From contig CAYMKI010000003.1 in the NCBI GenBank assembly GCA_964390695.1, positions 1-58,606 on the forward strand: a stretch of DNA of 58,606 bases. Direction: 5' to 3'. This document shows positions 15,508-23,538 of the stretch, one piece after another. The stretch is from CAWACC01 sp964390695. Lineage in GTDB: Bacteria; Chlamydiota; Chlamydiia; Chlamydiales; Parachlamydiaceae. Position 1 is the stretch's first letter. Each line of letters starts with the position of its first letter. The notes under the pieces are model-generated. The model searched no databases. It was not told where the DNA came from and saw only the letters and a list, made by a program, of their open reading frames with translations. The translations under genes were made by a program, and so were the position numbers.

Positions 15508-17228
15508 AAACTAGCAAAAATAGATTGTGGCCAAGTCATCTAGAGACCCTTTTGGCTATCGAAGATCAATTGGGTTCACCCTTTGATCCGAAGAATATGT
15601 TTTCCTTTGAAAAAGCAATGCAGCAGGATGAAAAGGAATTATATCCAGAAGATCCCTTGCAAGCTTTATTTGGGCTTGGACTGCAAGAGTTCTTGATACC
15701 TTGTCAGTATGGTGGCGGCTTAAAAAATTTGGAACAGGTAGTGCATCTGATCCGTTTATTAGCCCGCAGGGATCCTACGCTGGCATTATCGTATGCGATG
15801 TCATTTCTAGGCGTGGTTCCGATCTGGATCAGCGGCAGTCAGCTGCAAATAGAGCAAGCCATGCACATCTTAAGAGGTGGTGGGCGTATTTCTATGGGTT
15901 TGACAGAGCAAGCCCACGGCAGTGATTTGCTGGCGAATGAATTATGCATGCAAGACGAAGGCACACATTGGGTGCTGGACGGTACCAAGTGGTTAATTAA
16001 TCACGTGTCTAGAGGTCTGGCCATCCATTGCTTTACCAGACATACAGATAAGACTGGGCCAAGGGCTTATAGTTTTCTGTTCGTACAAAAGAATCTACTG
16101 GAAACCGGCAGCTTTTCGGTATCTGACAAAATTACAACATTAGGCATGCGCGGAGCGGATATGGGAGGCATCACCTTCCATGGGGCAAGGGTGTCCAAGG
16201 ATTATCTTGTTGGAAAGGAAGGCGATGGGTTGGAGATTATGCTGAAAGGCTTTCATATCACCCGCTCCATCGCCCCGTGTATAGCTTTAGGGGGTGTTGA
16301 TACGGCCTTTCGCATTACGGCAAAGTTTGCTTTGGAACGCATATTGTATAATAAACCTGTGTTTCATCTGCCGCATGCCAGAGAGACACTTGTAAGGTGT
16401 TTTTTGAATATTTTGTTTGCCGATGGATGTTCGTTGTTCGGTGTTAGAATTCTTCATCATTGTCCGGATAAAGCTTGCCTATATGGCGCTATGGTAAAAT
16501 CGTTTGTGCCGACGCTTCTGGAAAAAGTTATGCAGGACTTGTCTGTGGTATTAGGAGCGCGTTACTATCTACGCCAAGAATACTGCATGGGAATGTTTCA
16601 AAAAATTCTGCGCGATATACCTGTGGTCAAATTTGGCGATGGCAATACCTTGGTGAATCTGCAAGCGGTCTTGTTCTATACCAAAGACATCTATAAAAAG
16701 CCGCTGCCATTAGAATCGGGCAGATACGAGGAGCTTTTCAACCTGGATAGCGCTCTACCCCTTGCCGATTTTAGGCAGCTGACTTTGGGATTCAAAGGCT
16801 CTGAAGTCATTTTACATGCCTGGTCCGGTTGTTTTGAGGACATGCAAAAGCGGCATCAGGGCGATCCGCTGTTGACAGCTGTGCTAAAAACCCTAGACGA
16901 CCAGTTAAAATCCATTTGTCATCAGCTGGCTATGCGTCCCGGCTGTCCTGGCTATGAGGAGCCTTATGAATATTTTACCTTGGCTGAAAAGTGGTGCCGG
17001 TTAGCTTCTTTGGCTATTATAGCCTTACAGCATTTTTACAGCTTTAAGTCAGAGACTTCATTTTTCTCTTCTACAGCCTGGCTTAAACTTTTACTTCATA
17101 TGCATTTAATGCCAGAAGTTGCCTTGCCGGTGCAACAGGTGGAAGAAGTGGCGGAGGAGATACTCGAACGAATGCACAAAAATTTGTTTTTTGGTCTCTA
17201 CCCTCTACCTGTGCAATGGAGTGAGTGA
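15504..17228 (+). CDS. Acyl-CoA/acyl-ACP dehydrogenase family flavoprotein
   Basis: This 574-residue protein has the acyl-CoA dehydrogenase layout: helical N-domain with the EFLIPCQYGGG turn (62-72), the substrate-binding ISMGLTEQAHGSDL strand (129-142), the DGTKWLINH flavin-domain segment, LGMRGADMGGITF, then a helical C-terminal half longer than in the standard 380-400-residue enzymes. It probably introduces an alpha,beta double bond into an acyl thioester with FAD. Coupling to the FAAL gene by a four-base overlap and the nearby ACP (18996-19271) suggest the substrate is acyl-ACP rather than acyl-CoA, which is inference. The general base Glu cannot be assigned by eye. No matching electron-transfer flavoprotein genes are in the window. 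Confidence 0.85.
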   Translation: MKTSKNRLWPSHLETLLAIEDQLGSPFDPKNMFSFEKAMQQDEKELYPEDPLQALFGLGLQEFLIPCQYGGGLKNLEQVVHLIRLLARRDPTLALSYAMSFLGVVPIWISGSQLQIEQAMHILRGGGRISMGLTEQAHGSDLLANELCMQDEGTHWVLDGTKWLINHVSRGLAIHCFTRHTDKTGPRAYSFLFVQKNLLETGSFSVSDKITTLGMRGADMGGITFHGARVSKDYLVGKEGDGLEIMLKGFHITRSIAPCIALGGVDTAFRITAKFALERILYNKPVFHLPHARETLVRCFLNILFADGCSLFGVRILHHCPDKACLYGAMVKSFVPTLLEKVMQDLSVVLGARYYLRQEYCMGMFQKILRDIPVVKFGDGNTLVNLQAVLFYTKDIYKKPLPLESGRYEELFNLDSALPLADFRQLTLGFKGSEVILHAWSGCFEDMQKRHQGDPLLTAVLKTLDDQLKSICHQLAMRPGCPGYEEPYEYFTLAEKWCRLASLAIIALQHFYSFKSETSFFSSTAWLKLLLHMHLMPEVALPVQQVEEVAEEILERMHKNLFFGLYPLPVQWSE

Positions 17229-17270
17229 ACCTCTTGTATAATTATTCTCGCTGCACGTGCCCGTGCACGT

Positions 17271-18083
17271 GCCCAATTGTTTTAAATTCCTTATCCTGTC
17301 CCGAATAAAAAAGATTTGAACCACTGAGATTAGCGAGAGTAGTGTGAAAAGATTTGAACCACTGAGATTAGCGAGAGTAGTGTGAAAAGATTTGAACCAC
17401 AGAGAGCAGTGAGGGCAATGAGACAAGACTGGGTACAAAAATAAAAATATGACTACAGAGAACAGCAAGAGTNNNNNNNNNNNNNNNNNNNNNNNNNNNN
17501 NNNNNNNNNNNNNNNNNNNNNNNNNNNNNNNNNNNNNNNNNNNNNNNNNNNNNNNNNNNNNNNNNNNNNNNNATGAGACAAGACTGGGTACAAAAATAAA
17601 AATATGACTACAGAGAACAGCAAGAGTGGTGTGAAAGGGTATGAACCACTGAGATTAGCGAGAGTAGTGTGAAAAGATTTGAACCACAGAGAGCAGTGAG
17701 GGCAATGAGACAAGACTGGGTACAAAAATAAAAATATGACTACAGAGAACAGCAAGAGTAGTGTGAAAGGGTATGTATCCTTACCTGCAAATTTTTATGA
17801 TTCAAGTTCATTGCTTTTTTTAACTATTCAGTACTCTACAAGATTCTATAAATATTGCACAGTCGAAATAAAGAGATTCAGATTACTTTTTAATCTAATA
17901 GAACGTATATATATCTGAGAGTTCATACATGACGATCTAGATTTAATAAATAGATAAACAAAGATGGTCGGGTAAGAACCCCAAATCCATACATTATTTG
18001 TGTGCTCACACTTGTCTCACTGCCCTCCGTGGTTTAAATCCTTTCATACAGGGTTAGGATAAGAAACTTAAACGAATTAGGGC
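17271..18083. repeat. Inverted-repeat-flanked region with tandem repeats
   Basis: The left end (17271-17322, gcccaattgttttaaattccttatcc...) is an imperfect reverse complement of the right end (18030-18083). Inside are a 38-bp unit (gaaccactgagattagcgagagtagtgtgaaaagattt) in two full copies from about 17310 with a partial third at 17386, and a 132-bp unit starting at 17423 (interrupted by the gap), 17578 and 17710. The 45861-45945 segment carries the same sequence in the right-end orientation. Between 17780 and 18000 the sequence is AT-rich without a gene. Open frames across the repeats are repeat translations, not genes. The region separates the convergent dehydrogenase and hydrolase genes. 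Confidence 0.85.
17473..17572. other. Scaffold gap of 100 N within tandem repeats
   Basis: Exactly 100 N bases interrupt the 132-bp tandem repeat. The round size indicates a placeholder; the real copy number of the repeat is unresolved. Confidence 0.99.
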
Positions 18084-18131
18084 ACGGGCACGGGCAAGGG
18101 CTGGGGCAAGGAGATTAATTATTCAAAAGGT

Positions 18132-18989
18132 TTACCCTCGTGAGCTGATAAGGTGCTCTAGTTCCTGAGCAAGGATAGCAGGCACTGCAGCTAGGACATT
18201 GAAGTGTTGCAGTCTAGGCACGGTGTGGATTTTTTGGAAGGAAGGCGCTATTGTTGCAAAACCTTCGAGTTTATGGGCATCGACTAAGGGATCGTTTTCT
18301 CCCACAATAATTTGGAAAGGAACGGTTATCTTTTTTAATAGTTCCTGCGGATTTTCCGGATGTATGGCTTTGATCATCTCGAGGGTGTAGGCATTGAGGA
18401 GCAGGGGGTAATGTTTTTTTAATTCGGCGGAAAATCGCAGGTAGACAAAATAGAGATGTTTAAACCAGCGGCGGCCAGAAAGTTCATACAGCTTATGTAC
18501 CCAATGTTTCACTTTGGCCACAAAGGGATCTTGAGAATTCGGTTTGAATGTATTCGAGTAGATGCCGAAGTTGGGTGCTATAAAAAGTAGGCTTTGGAGG
18601 CTATGGGGCTGGTAGTAGGGACTGGAGAGGAAATTGAGGACCAAACCTGCTGTGATGGAATGGCCAGATAACATGATGGGGAGGCCTGGTTGCTCCTTGC
18701 GCACCAGCTCGATCCAGTCCGCCATATCTTGCCAGATGGCTTCTTTGGAAGGGGTATCCCCTCTTCTGCCTTCTGATAACCCATGACCTCTGGGATCCAT
18801 CAGGTAGCAGCTAATATCTATTTCGGCTAGGTGCTTGGCAAGATTTAGGTATTGATCGGTGATGTAGCCTCCGCCGCAAGGTAGGATAAGCATAATAGCC
18901 TTTGCATGTGCAGCATTCACCTGATAATACTGTATGCGAATTTGATCCTGGCTGAAGAGTAGGTGCTTTTTAAGGATATCTTGTGACAT
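18132..18989 (-). CDS. Alpha/beta hydrolase (monoacylglycerol lipase/thioesterase-like)
   Basis: This 285-residue protein is a serine alpha/beta hydrolase of the lysophospholipase/monoglyceride lipase type. It has an oxyanion-loop strand (LILPCGGGY, 34-42), MDPRGHGLSEG (64-74), the nucleophile elbow LSGHSITAG with Ser111, the acid in VGENDPLVD (Asp233) and the His in LQHFN (His262). No signal peptide is present, so it is probably cytoplasmic. Its gene starts six bases after the ACP stop, and the ribosome site is weak, consistent with coupling. In the context of a FAAL, dehydrogenase and ACP it may release the acyl chain from the carrier as a thioesterase, or supply the fatty acid from a host lipid. 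The motif-based family call is firm; the role is inferred. Confidence 0.88.
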   Translation of the reverse strand: MSQDILKKHLLFSQDQIRIQYYQVNAAHAKAIMLILPCGGGYITDQYLNLAKHLAEIDISCYLMDPRGHGLSEGRRGDTPSKEAIWQDMADWIELVRKEQPGLPIMLSGHSITAGLVLNFLSSPYYQPHSLQSLLFIAPNFGIYSNTFKPNSQDPFVAKVKHWVHKLYELSGRRWFKHLYFVYLRFSAELKKHYPLLLNAYTLEMIKAIHPENPQELLKKITVPFQIIVGENDPLVDAHKLEGFATIAPSFQKIHTVPRLQHFNVLAAVPAILAQELEHLISSRG

Positions 18990-18995
18990 CAGCCA

Positions 18996-19271
18996 TCATT
19001 TTCTTTTGTATTTATCAAAATTGGCATCTATCATGTCTACCAGCTCTTGAACATTTTTACAATCCCATAACAATGTTTCAGGCAGTGTCAGGTTTAAACG
19101 ATTTTCAATTTCGCCCATAATGGTCAAAGCGCCAATGGAGCTTACTCCCAGGTGTTGCATGGAAATAAGGGAATTTATGTCTTTTGAATCTGCTGCAGAG
19201 TTGGTTTCTTCGTTGATAAGTGCAAAAATTAATTTTTTTAATTCGTCTTTGGAAGGCTTTTGTGCCTGCAT
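18996..19271 (-). CDS. Stand-alone acyl carrier protein
   Basis: This 91-residue four-helix carrier protein has the phosphopantetheine site LGVSSIGALTIM, with Ser45 as the modified residue and Ser44 in place of the usual Asp of the DSL motif. Helix III and the LPETLLWDCKNVQELVDMI segment fit the ACP fold. The GxSS form is common in carriers dedicated to secondary lipid pathways rather than in housekeeping AcpP. It lies upstream of the alpha/beta hydrolase and 39 bases downstream of the Inc-like gene on the same strand, facing the FAAL/dehydrogenase pair. It is the likely acceptor for the acyl-AMP made by the FAAL. Confidence 0.85.
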   Translation of the reverse strand: MQAQKPSKDELKKLIFALINEETNSAADSKDINSLISMQHLGVSSIGALTIMGEIENRLNLTLPETLLWDCKNVQELVDMIDANFDKYKRK

Positions 19272-19310
19272 GGGAATACCTAGGATTTATAGGGTTTTCA
19301 AATTTTTATA

Positions 19311-20315
19311 TTATGTATTATTGATTTTTGTTTCCATATTTTCGAGGATAGGCTTGAGTTCAGGAATATTTACGCTGAGGGTGCGTAGTTTTTCTATAAA
19401 TTTCTTGAATTTCTTATTGAATTCGGTTAAACGCATTTCGGCTTGTTTGAGATCTTGGGCCTTCAGCGCATATTGTTTCTCATTTTCTGCGTATACGGCT
19501 TCTCTTTTTTGCAGTTCTTCGTTGGCTACTTTGATTTCGGCATACGACTTTTGCAGAATTTTTATTTGCTGCTGAGTGGAGGCGACAAGTTGTTGGAGCT
19601 CTTTTAAATTACCGGTGAATTCTTCGTTCTCATTGTCGAATTTTTTGTTGTTAGCGTTGAGAGTGTCATTGAGTTTATGGGTATCATTTTTTTCTTTGCC
19701 TAGATCCTCGTTGACATGGTGCAAGTCGTTGTCTTCTTTACCTATGCTGGAAGTGTGCTTGGAAAGTTCGCTTTCTAGCGCCTTGAATTGGTCATATAGG
19801 GATTGGAATTCAGAGGCCTTCTTTTCAGCAGCGGAAAGGTGCGCGTTAAGCTTCTTGATCTCTTTAACTTTTTTACTCAAGGAGGAGTTGATCTTATCAT
19901 TTTCGTTGGCAAAATTCTGTTTTTCTTTTTCCACCAATGTAATTTTGTCTTGCAGGGATTGAATGGCATTCTCTAAGTCTAATTTTTCTTTGGATAGGTT
20001 GTTGATATTTGTAGCTAATTTTTTATTTTGCGTGTTCTGGTCTTTCATTCTTCCTAGGCAATGGATGCGGACTGTGTTCGCGATGCTCAAGACAAATATG
20101 CCTGTGCTTATCCCGGCAACTACATATTGTCCATACACATAGCTCCAAGCTCCGGCCACTGTAGCGCTAGTGGTAATTACAGCTTCTACACCCATAGAAA
20201 AGTCGGTAAAGGTTCTTCCCCAGCAGTTTTTCTCTTTTGTTGGGGGTACAGGGATTTCTCCCGGAATTCCCATTTCGATGTCTTTATCGTTCGAAGCTGT
20301 AGCAGGAGCTGACAT
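19311..20315 (-). CDS. Inc-like membrane protein with coiled coil (A)
   Basis: This 334-residue protein has a soluble N-terminus, a bilobed hydrophobic segment (about residues 38-86: two helices separated by a YGQY turn) and a long charged coiled coil from about 90 to 325. This architecture is that of chlamydial inclusion membrane (Inc) proteins such as IncA, whose coiled coils face the host cytosol and can act like SNAREs. I choose ATG 20315, nine bases after GAGG, although a GTG at 20330 overlaps the stop of the upstream gene as GTGA. It has the same build as its neighbour at 20327-21265. Inc identity is inferred from architecture; Inc proteins share little sequence. Confidence 0.7.
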   Translation of the reverse strand: MSAPATASNDKDIEMGIPGEIPVPPTKEKNCWGRTFTDFSMGVEAVITTSATVAGAWSYVYGQYVVAGISTGIFVLSIANTVRIHCLGRMKDQNTQNKKLATNINNLSKEKLDLENAIQSLQDKITLVEKEKQNFANENDKINSSLSKKVKEIKKLNAHLSAAEKKASEFQSLYDQFKALESELSKHTSSIGKEDNDLHHVNEDLGKEKNDTHKLNDTLNANNKKFDNENEEFTGNLKELQQLVASTQQQIKILQKSYAEIKVANEELQKREAVYAENEKQYALKAQDLKQAEMRLTEFNKKFKKFIEKLRTLSVNIPELKPILENMETKINNT

Positions 20316-20326
20316 AATGTACATCC

Positions 20327-21265
20327 TCACTGGTTGGTGGATTTGACTAGAGCTTTCAATATCTTTTCCGCTTCATCTAGCTGAGAGTTTAATTGCTGGC
20401 CATTCTGTTCGATTTTATGCAGCGTGGTGTTGATACCTGTATCTTTGTCAGGAGTTTTCGATATGGGTGATGGAGAAGGTTTGGGAGAGATGGCAGAAGT
20501 GTTCTTTAATTGTATTTTGAGGTCATGGATCAATGTTTGCAATTTTAGATTTTCTTCGTGATAGATGGCGTTGGATTGCGTGTAAGTTTTAACTTGACTC
20601 TCGAGCTTTTGATTTTGCTGGGATAGTGTCGATACCCTATCTTCTAGTCCTTCTTTAGCAGCTTTTAGCTGTTGTGTTTGCTTGTTGAGTCCATCGAGTT
20701 TAACTTCAAGGTTGCCGTTCTCCTTTTTATAAAGGTCGATCAAAGATAAAAATTTATCAGCTAAGGGGGCTTTTTGTTCCAAGTTCCAGGTGTGTTTGCC
20801 GATCTCATCCGACTCTTTGCGTAGCGCCTGGGCATTTTCATTCAGGATTTGCTGCGAGGTGGAAATTTCATGGCTCAAGGCTGTCAGTTCTGTATGCAGA
20901 TGCGCGTTTTCATTGGCGAGTTTTTGTACATCCTGAGTCACTTCGCGCACGCGTTCGGTCAGGATTTGGACGTATTTTTCGAAAGTTTGTTCCGAGCCAA
21001 ACCTCTGCACATAATAGGCGCCTATGCCGGTGGTTAGCGCATAGTAAATGCCCCCGAAGATCAATCCGAGTTGGCTGATGATGGCGCCTGCAATGGCTGC
21101 TACGGCAGCGGCTAGAGTGCCGAGACCTAAAAGATAAAACGACCAGTGGATGTTGCCTTTTGCCTCTGGAGGGTGTAAGCCTGCAGGCTTAGGAGTGGAT
21201 GCATTCCAATAGCTCTGCAAGAGGGCGGTTTGAGCTTTGCCTAGCAGGGACGAGGAGGTAAACAT
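20327..21265 (-). CDS. Inc-like membrane protein with coiled coil (B)
   Basis: This 312-residue protein has the same design as the next gene: a 40-residue soluble N-terminus, a bilobed membrane segment (about 41-87, rich in Gly and Ala) and a coiled coil from about 95 to 235, then a Ser/Pro linker and a short second coil. I chose ATG 21265 because GGGAG lies eight bases upstream; an in-frame start at 21328 lacks a site and would add 21 residues. Its stop overlaps the upstream in-frame GTG of gene A, indicating coupling. The pair may have arisen by duplication, but the coiled coils show only compositional similarity. A role in the inclusion or symbiosome membrane is plausible, unproven. Confidence 0.7.
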   Translation of the reverse strand: MFTSSSLLGKAQTALLQSYWNASTPKPAGLHPPEAKGNIHWSFYLLGLGTLAAAVAAIAGAIISQLGLIFGGIYYALTTGIGAYYVQRFGSEQTFEKYVQILTERVREVTQDVQKLANENAHLHTELTALSHEISTSQQILNENAQALRKESDEIGKHTWNLEQKAPLADKFLSLIDLYKKENGNLEVKLDGLNKQTQQLKAAKEGLEDRVSTLSQQNQKLESQVKTYTQSNAIYHEENLKLQTLIHDLKIQLKNTSAISPKPSPSPISKTPDKDTGINTTLHKIEQNGQQLNSQLDEAEKILKALVKSTNQ

Positions 21266-21356
21266 AAAATAGCTCCCGGTAAAATTCAATGTGAACAAAT
21301 GAGAGGCCATCTCATGGCACGTTAACAAACAAAATATTTATAATTCAAGCCTACCT

Positions 21357-22733
21357 TTACAGTTTAGCTTTATTCAGGCAGCCTAGCTCTTTAGTATTCT
21401 CTTCAAGACAATCGCTAACGGCTTTTTTCCAGCCAACATGGCGAATGCGCTGCATCCATCTCATGGTAAAACCGAAACTATATCCATCGTGGTTAGTTGT
21501 AAGTTCTTTGGTGATCAGCTGCAAAGTCGAATGTTTCCAGAACATATAACTTTGATTTTTTGGTGGTTCTTCATCGAAGAAGGCCCACACTTTCAATTTA
21601 TCCACAGCTTTATACGCATCGCTGAGAATGTGTTCGGTGAGAGCGTTATTGATAAAAGAAAAGTCTCCGGGTTTGTAGACTTCAGGATCTTGACCATAGT
21701 GCTGCAGCTGTATTTGATAGTCCATTTCCACTTCATCCAATCTTTTTGAAGTGTAATTCTTGAGCCACTGCAGCCTTGTTAACTCCTCATTTAGGCATAA
21801 AGTCTTCAGGTCGTTTAAGTCACTATTACGTAGGGCTTTTAGATATTTGATAATGATTCCGTAATGACATTGAGCTCCTGATGTCTCGTTATTATAATTC
21901 TTCAGAAACTGAGACAAGTCCGGGTGTATGCAGTGTTTTATATGATTTACATACAGCTTCTCATCTGGAAGATCTAAAATTGACAATTTATTCTGCTCGG
22001 TTAGATATTGGAAAGCCACGCATACATGTTTTCTGCAATAGATTTGTGGAATGCAGTCTAGGGCTTCAGCTTGCAGCATATCGGGTTTTGTAATCAAAGA
22101 GGGACCTTGATCGAATACGGTCTTAAGCTCCTGCTCTACTGCTGCTATTTGCACTGTATGATCATTTAAACAGCGTTTACATTCAAAAATCGTCAGGCCC
22201 TTACTTCCAAAGCAGCGGTAAGCGATCAAACGGTCTGCTGCCAGTTCTGCTTGTGCCGTCAAGGGGGAAATGTACGCGATCAGTTCCGTGCGGCGCGCAG
22301 GGTGCATCAGATGGCTTTTACTTTCGGATACCAGCTGGTTATAGAGTTTGGCGAAGGAGTTTTTACTTTTCCGAAGGAGGGGGCCGTACTCATCTTCAAA
22401 GTGGATAGAGTCGATGTCCTCGCCTAAGCCTTCTAGTAGCCTATCCTTAGGTTTAGGAGTAAACAGAATTTGAGAAGCGATAGCTTTGATGGGCTGCATG
22501 TAAGGTTCACTAGCATTTAGGATATGGATGGATTTGGAGAGAAACTCTGTATCTGTAGCTGCAGATCGGCATCCCCAAAAGAAACGCTGGAGTTGCTTGC
22601 TGACCCTTTCGGAAATATCCTGTCCCTGAAGGTTGAATTGGAGGCGCCCCAAATCGTTGGGGTGGATGCCCTGTTCCTTTTGTTCTGTCGATAGGTGATT
22701 CCAGGAAATAGCTAGAGAAGATGTAACGTCCAT
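21357..22733 (-). CDS. Uncharacterised protein, first in Inc/ACP gene run
   Basis: This 458-residue protein is not recognised. It is predominantly alpha-helical and soluble, without signal peptide, membrane helix or evident motif. Cysteines are scattered (FECKRC near residue 180; IYCRKHVC near 240) but not in a clear metal-binding pattern. The start is ATG 22733, eight bases after GGAG; an upstream in-frame start at 22781 lacks a site. It heads a same-strand series with the two Inc-like genes, ACP and hydrolase, with gaps of 91, overlapping, 39 and 6 bases. It is divergent from 22827-23489 across a short AT-rich promoter region. Confidence 0.65.
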   Translation of the reverse strand: MDVTSSLAISWNHLSTEQKEQGIHPNDLGRLQFNLQGQDISERVSKQLQRFFWGCRSAATDTEFLSKSIHILNASEPYMQPIKAIASQILFTPKPKDRLLEGLGEDIDSIHFEDEYGPLLRKSKNSFAKLYNQLVSESKSHLMHPARRTELIAYISPLTAQAELAADRLIAYRCFGSKGLTIFECKRCLNDHTVQIAAVEQELKTVFDQGPSLITKPDMLQAEALDCIPQIYCRKHVCVAFQYLTEQNKLSILDLPDEKLYVNHIKHCIHPDLSQFLKNYNNETSGAQCHYGIIIKYLKALRNSDLNDLKTLCLNEELTRLQWLKNYTSKRLDEVEMDYQIQLQHYGQDPEVYKPGDFSFINNALTEHILSDAYKAVDKLKVWAFFDEEPPKNQSYMFWKHSTLQLITKELTTNHDGYSFGFTMRWMQRIRHVGWKKAVSDCLEENTKELGCLNKAKL

Positions 22734-22826
22734 AAATAAGCTCCGAAAGTGAAATGTGATGAATGCTTGCATTATATACATTAAAATATATTATGGATAA
22801 AAAAATTAAGAGATGAAGGGATAGTT

Positions 22827-23489
22827 ATGCCTTTTTTTGACCAGATCACTTTAAGACAACCATTAGATTTTTTTGATAATTTTGGAAATTGCGTAGAAAT
22901 GTGGCTGCATTGTGAAGGACTGGGAAAAAAAATTGTGGTTTCCCCTAGCGGAATGGTTAAATGGCAGGAGAGTGTCATAAAGACTGCAGATATTTTTTTC
23001 AGCATATTGAAGGGAATCTCATATCTTCTGCTGCTACCTTTTACTTTGGGGTGTTTAGTATATCGCGAGGTCAGAAGAAGCTCTCATCTATTGCCTCTCA
23101 TCCACGGTATCAGGCAAAGCGCCTTGGACAATTCTGAGGCTGCCGACGCGCATGAGGTTAATTCAAATAATGACGAGCCGAAACAATCTCCAAGATCAGA
23201 TGAACAACTCTCAACCAAAAAACACAGGGACTATGAAGTTAAAGACTATTGTTTGGTGAGGGTAGGCGGCCAGAGATTTTGGATTAGAAGTCATGAAGAT
23301 GAGAAAAAGGTCTTGAAGGAGCTGCATGCATTGCTCTGTCATCAAACTACCCCGGTGCAGATGAATCTAATCCTTGGAGAGGCAGAGCATTTCTTGGGCC
23401 GTTTGATGAAATCGTTTCGTTGGTCGCACCCCATGGGAGCCAAAGGACGTCTCCAAAGAAATGTGTGTCTGGTCGAGAAATATCTCTAA
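22827..23489 (+). CDS. Uncharacterised protein with one hydrophobic segment
   Basis: This 220-residue protein is unrecognised. It has a single hydrophobic stretch (about residues 57-79: FSILKGISYLLLLPFTLGCLV) followed by basic residues, a low-complexity polar linker (about 95-130) and a C-terminal domain beginning DYCLVRVGGQRFWIRS. The layout of a short N-domain, membrane segment and C-domain resembles the gene at 54633-55442, but I see no alignable motif. AAGGGA lies six bases before ATG 22827. It is probably a membrane-associated accessory protein; function unknown. Confidence 0.65.
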   Translation: MPFFDQITLRQPLDFFDNFGNCVEMWLHCEGLGKKIVVSPSGMVKWQESVIKTADIFFSILKGISYLLLLPFTLGCLVYREVRRSSHLLPLIHGIRQSALDNSEAADAHEVNSNNDEPKQSPRSDEQLSTKKHRDYEVKDYCLVRVGGQRFWIRSHEDEKKVLKELHALLCHQTTPVQMNLILGEAEHFLGRLMKSFRWSHPMGAKGRLQRNVCLVEKYL

Positions 23490-23538
23490 TTCTCTATCTC
23501 GCTTTGCGTTTAATTTCGCAGGTATTTAAAATAGAGGC

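Noticed and set aside
17310..17423. Tandem 38-bp repeats considered as a CRISPR array
   Set aside because: The units are directly adjacent with no variable spacers, and no cas genes are in the window.
17205..17755. Overlapping minus-strand open frames of 87 and 100 codons through the tandem repeats
   Set aside because: They are translations of the 132-bp and 38-bp repeat units, contain identical peptide blocks, cross the N gap and have no ribosome sites.
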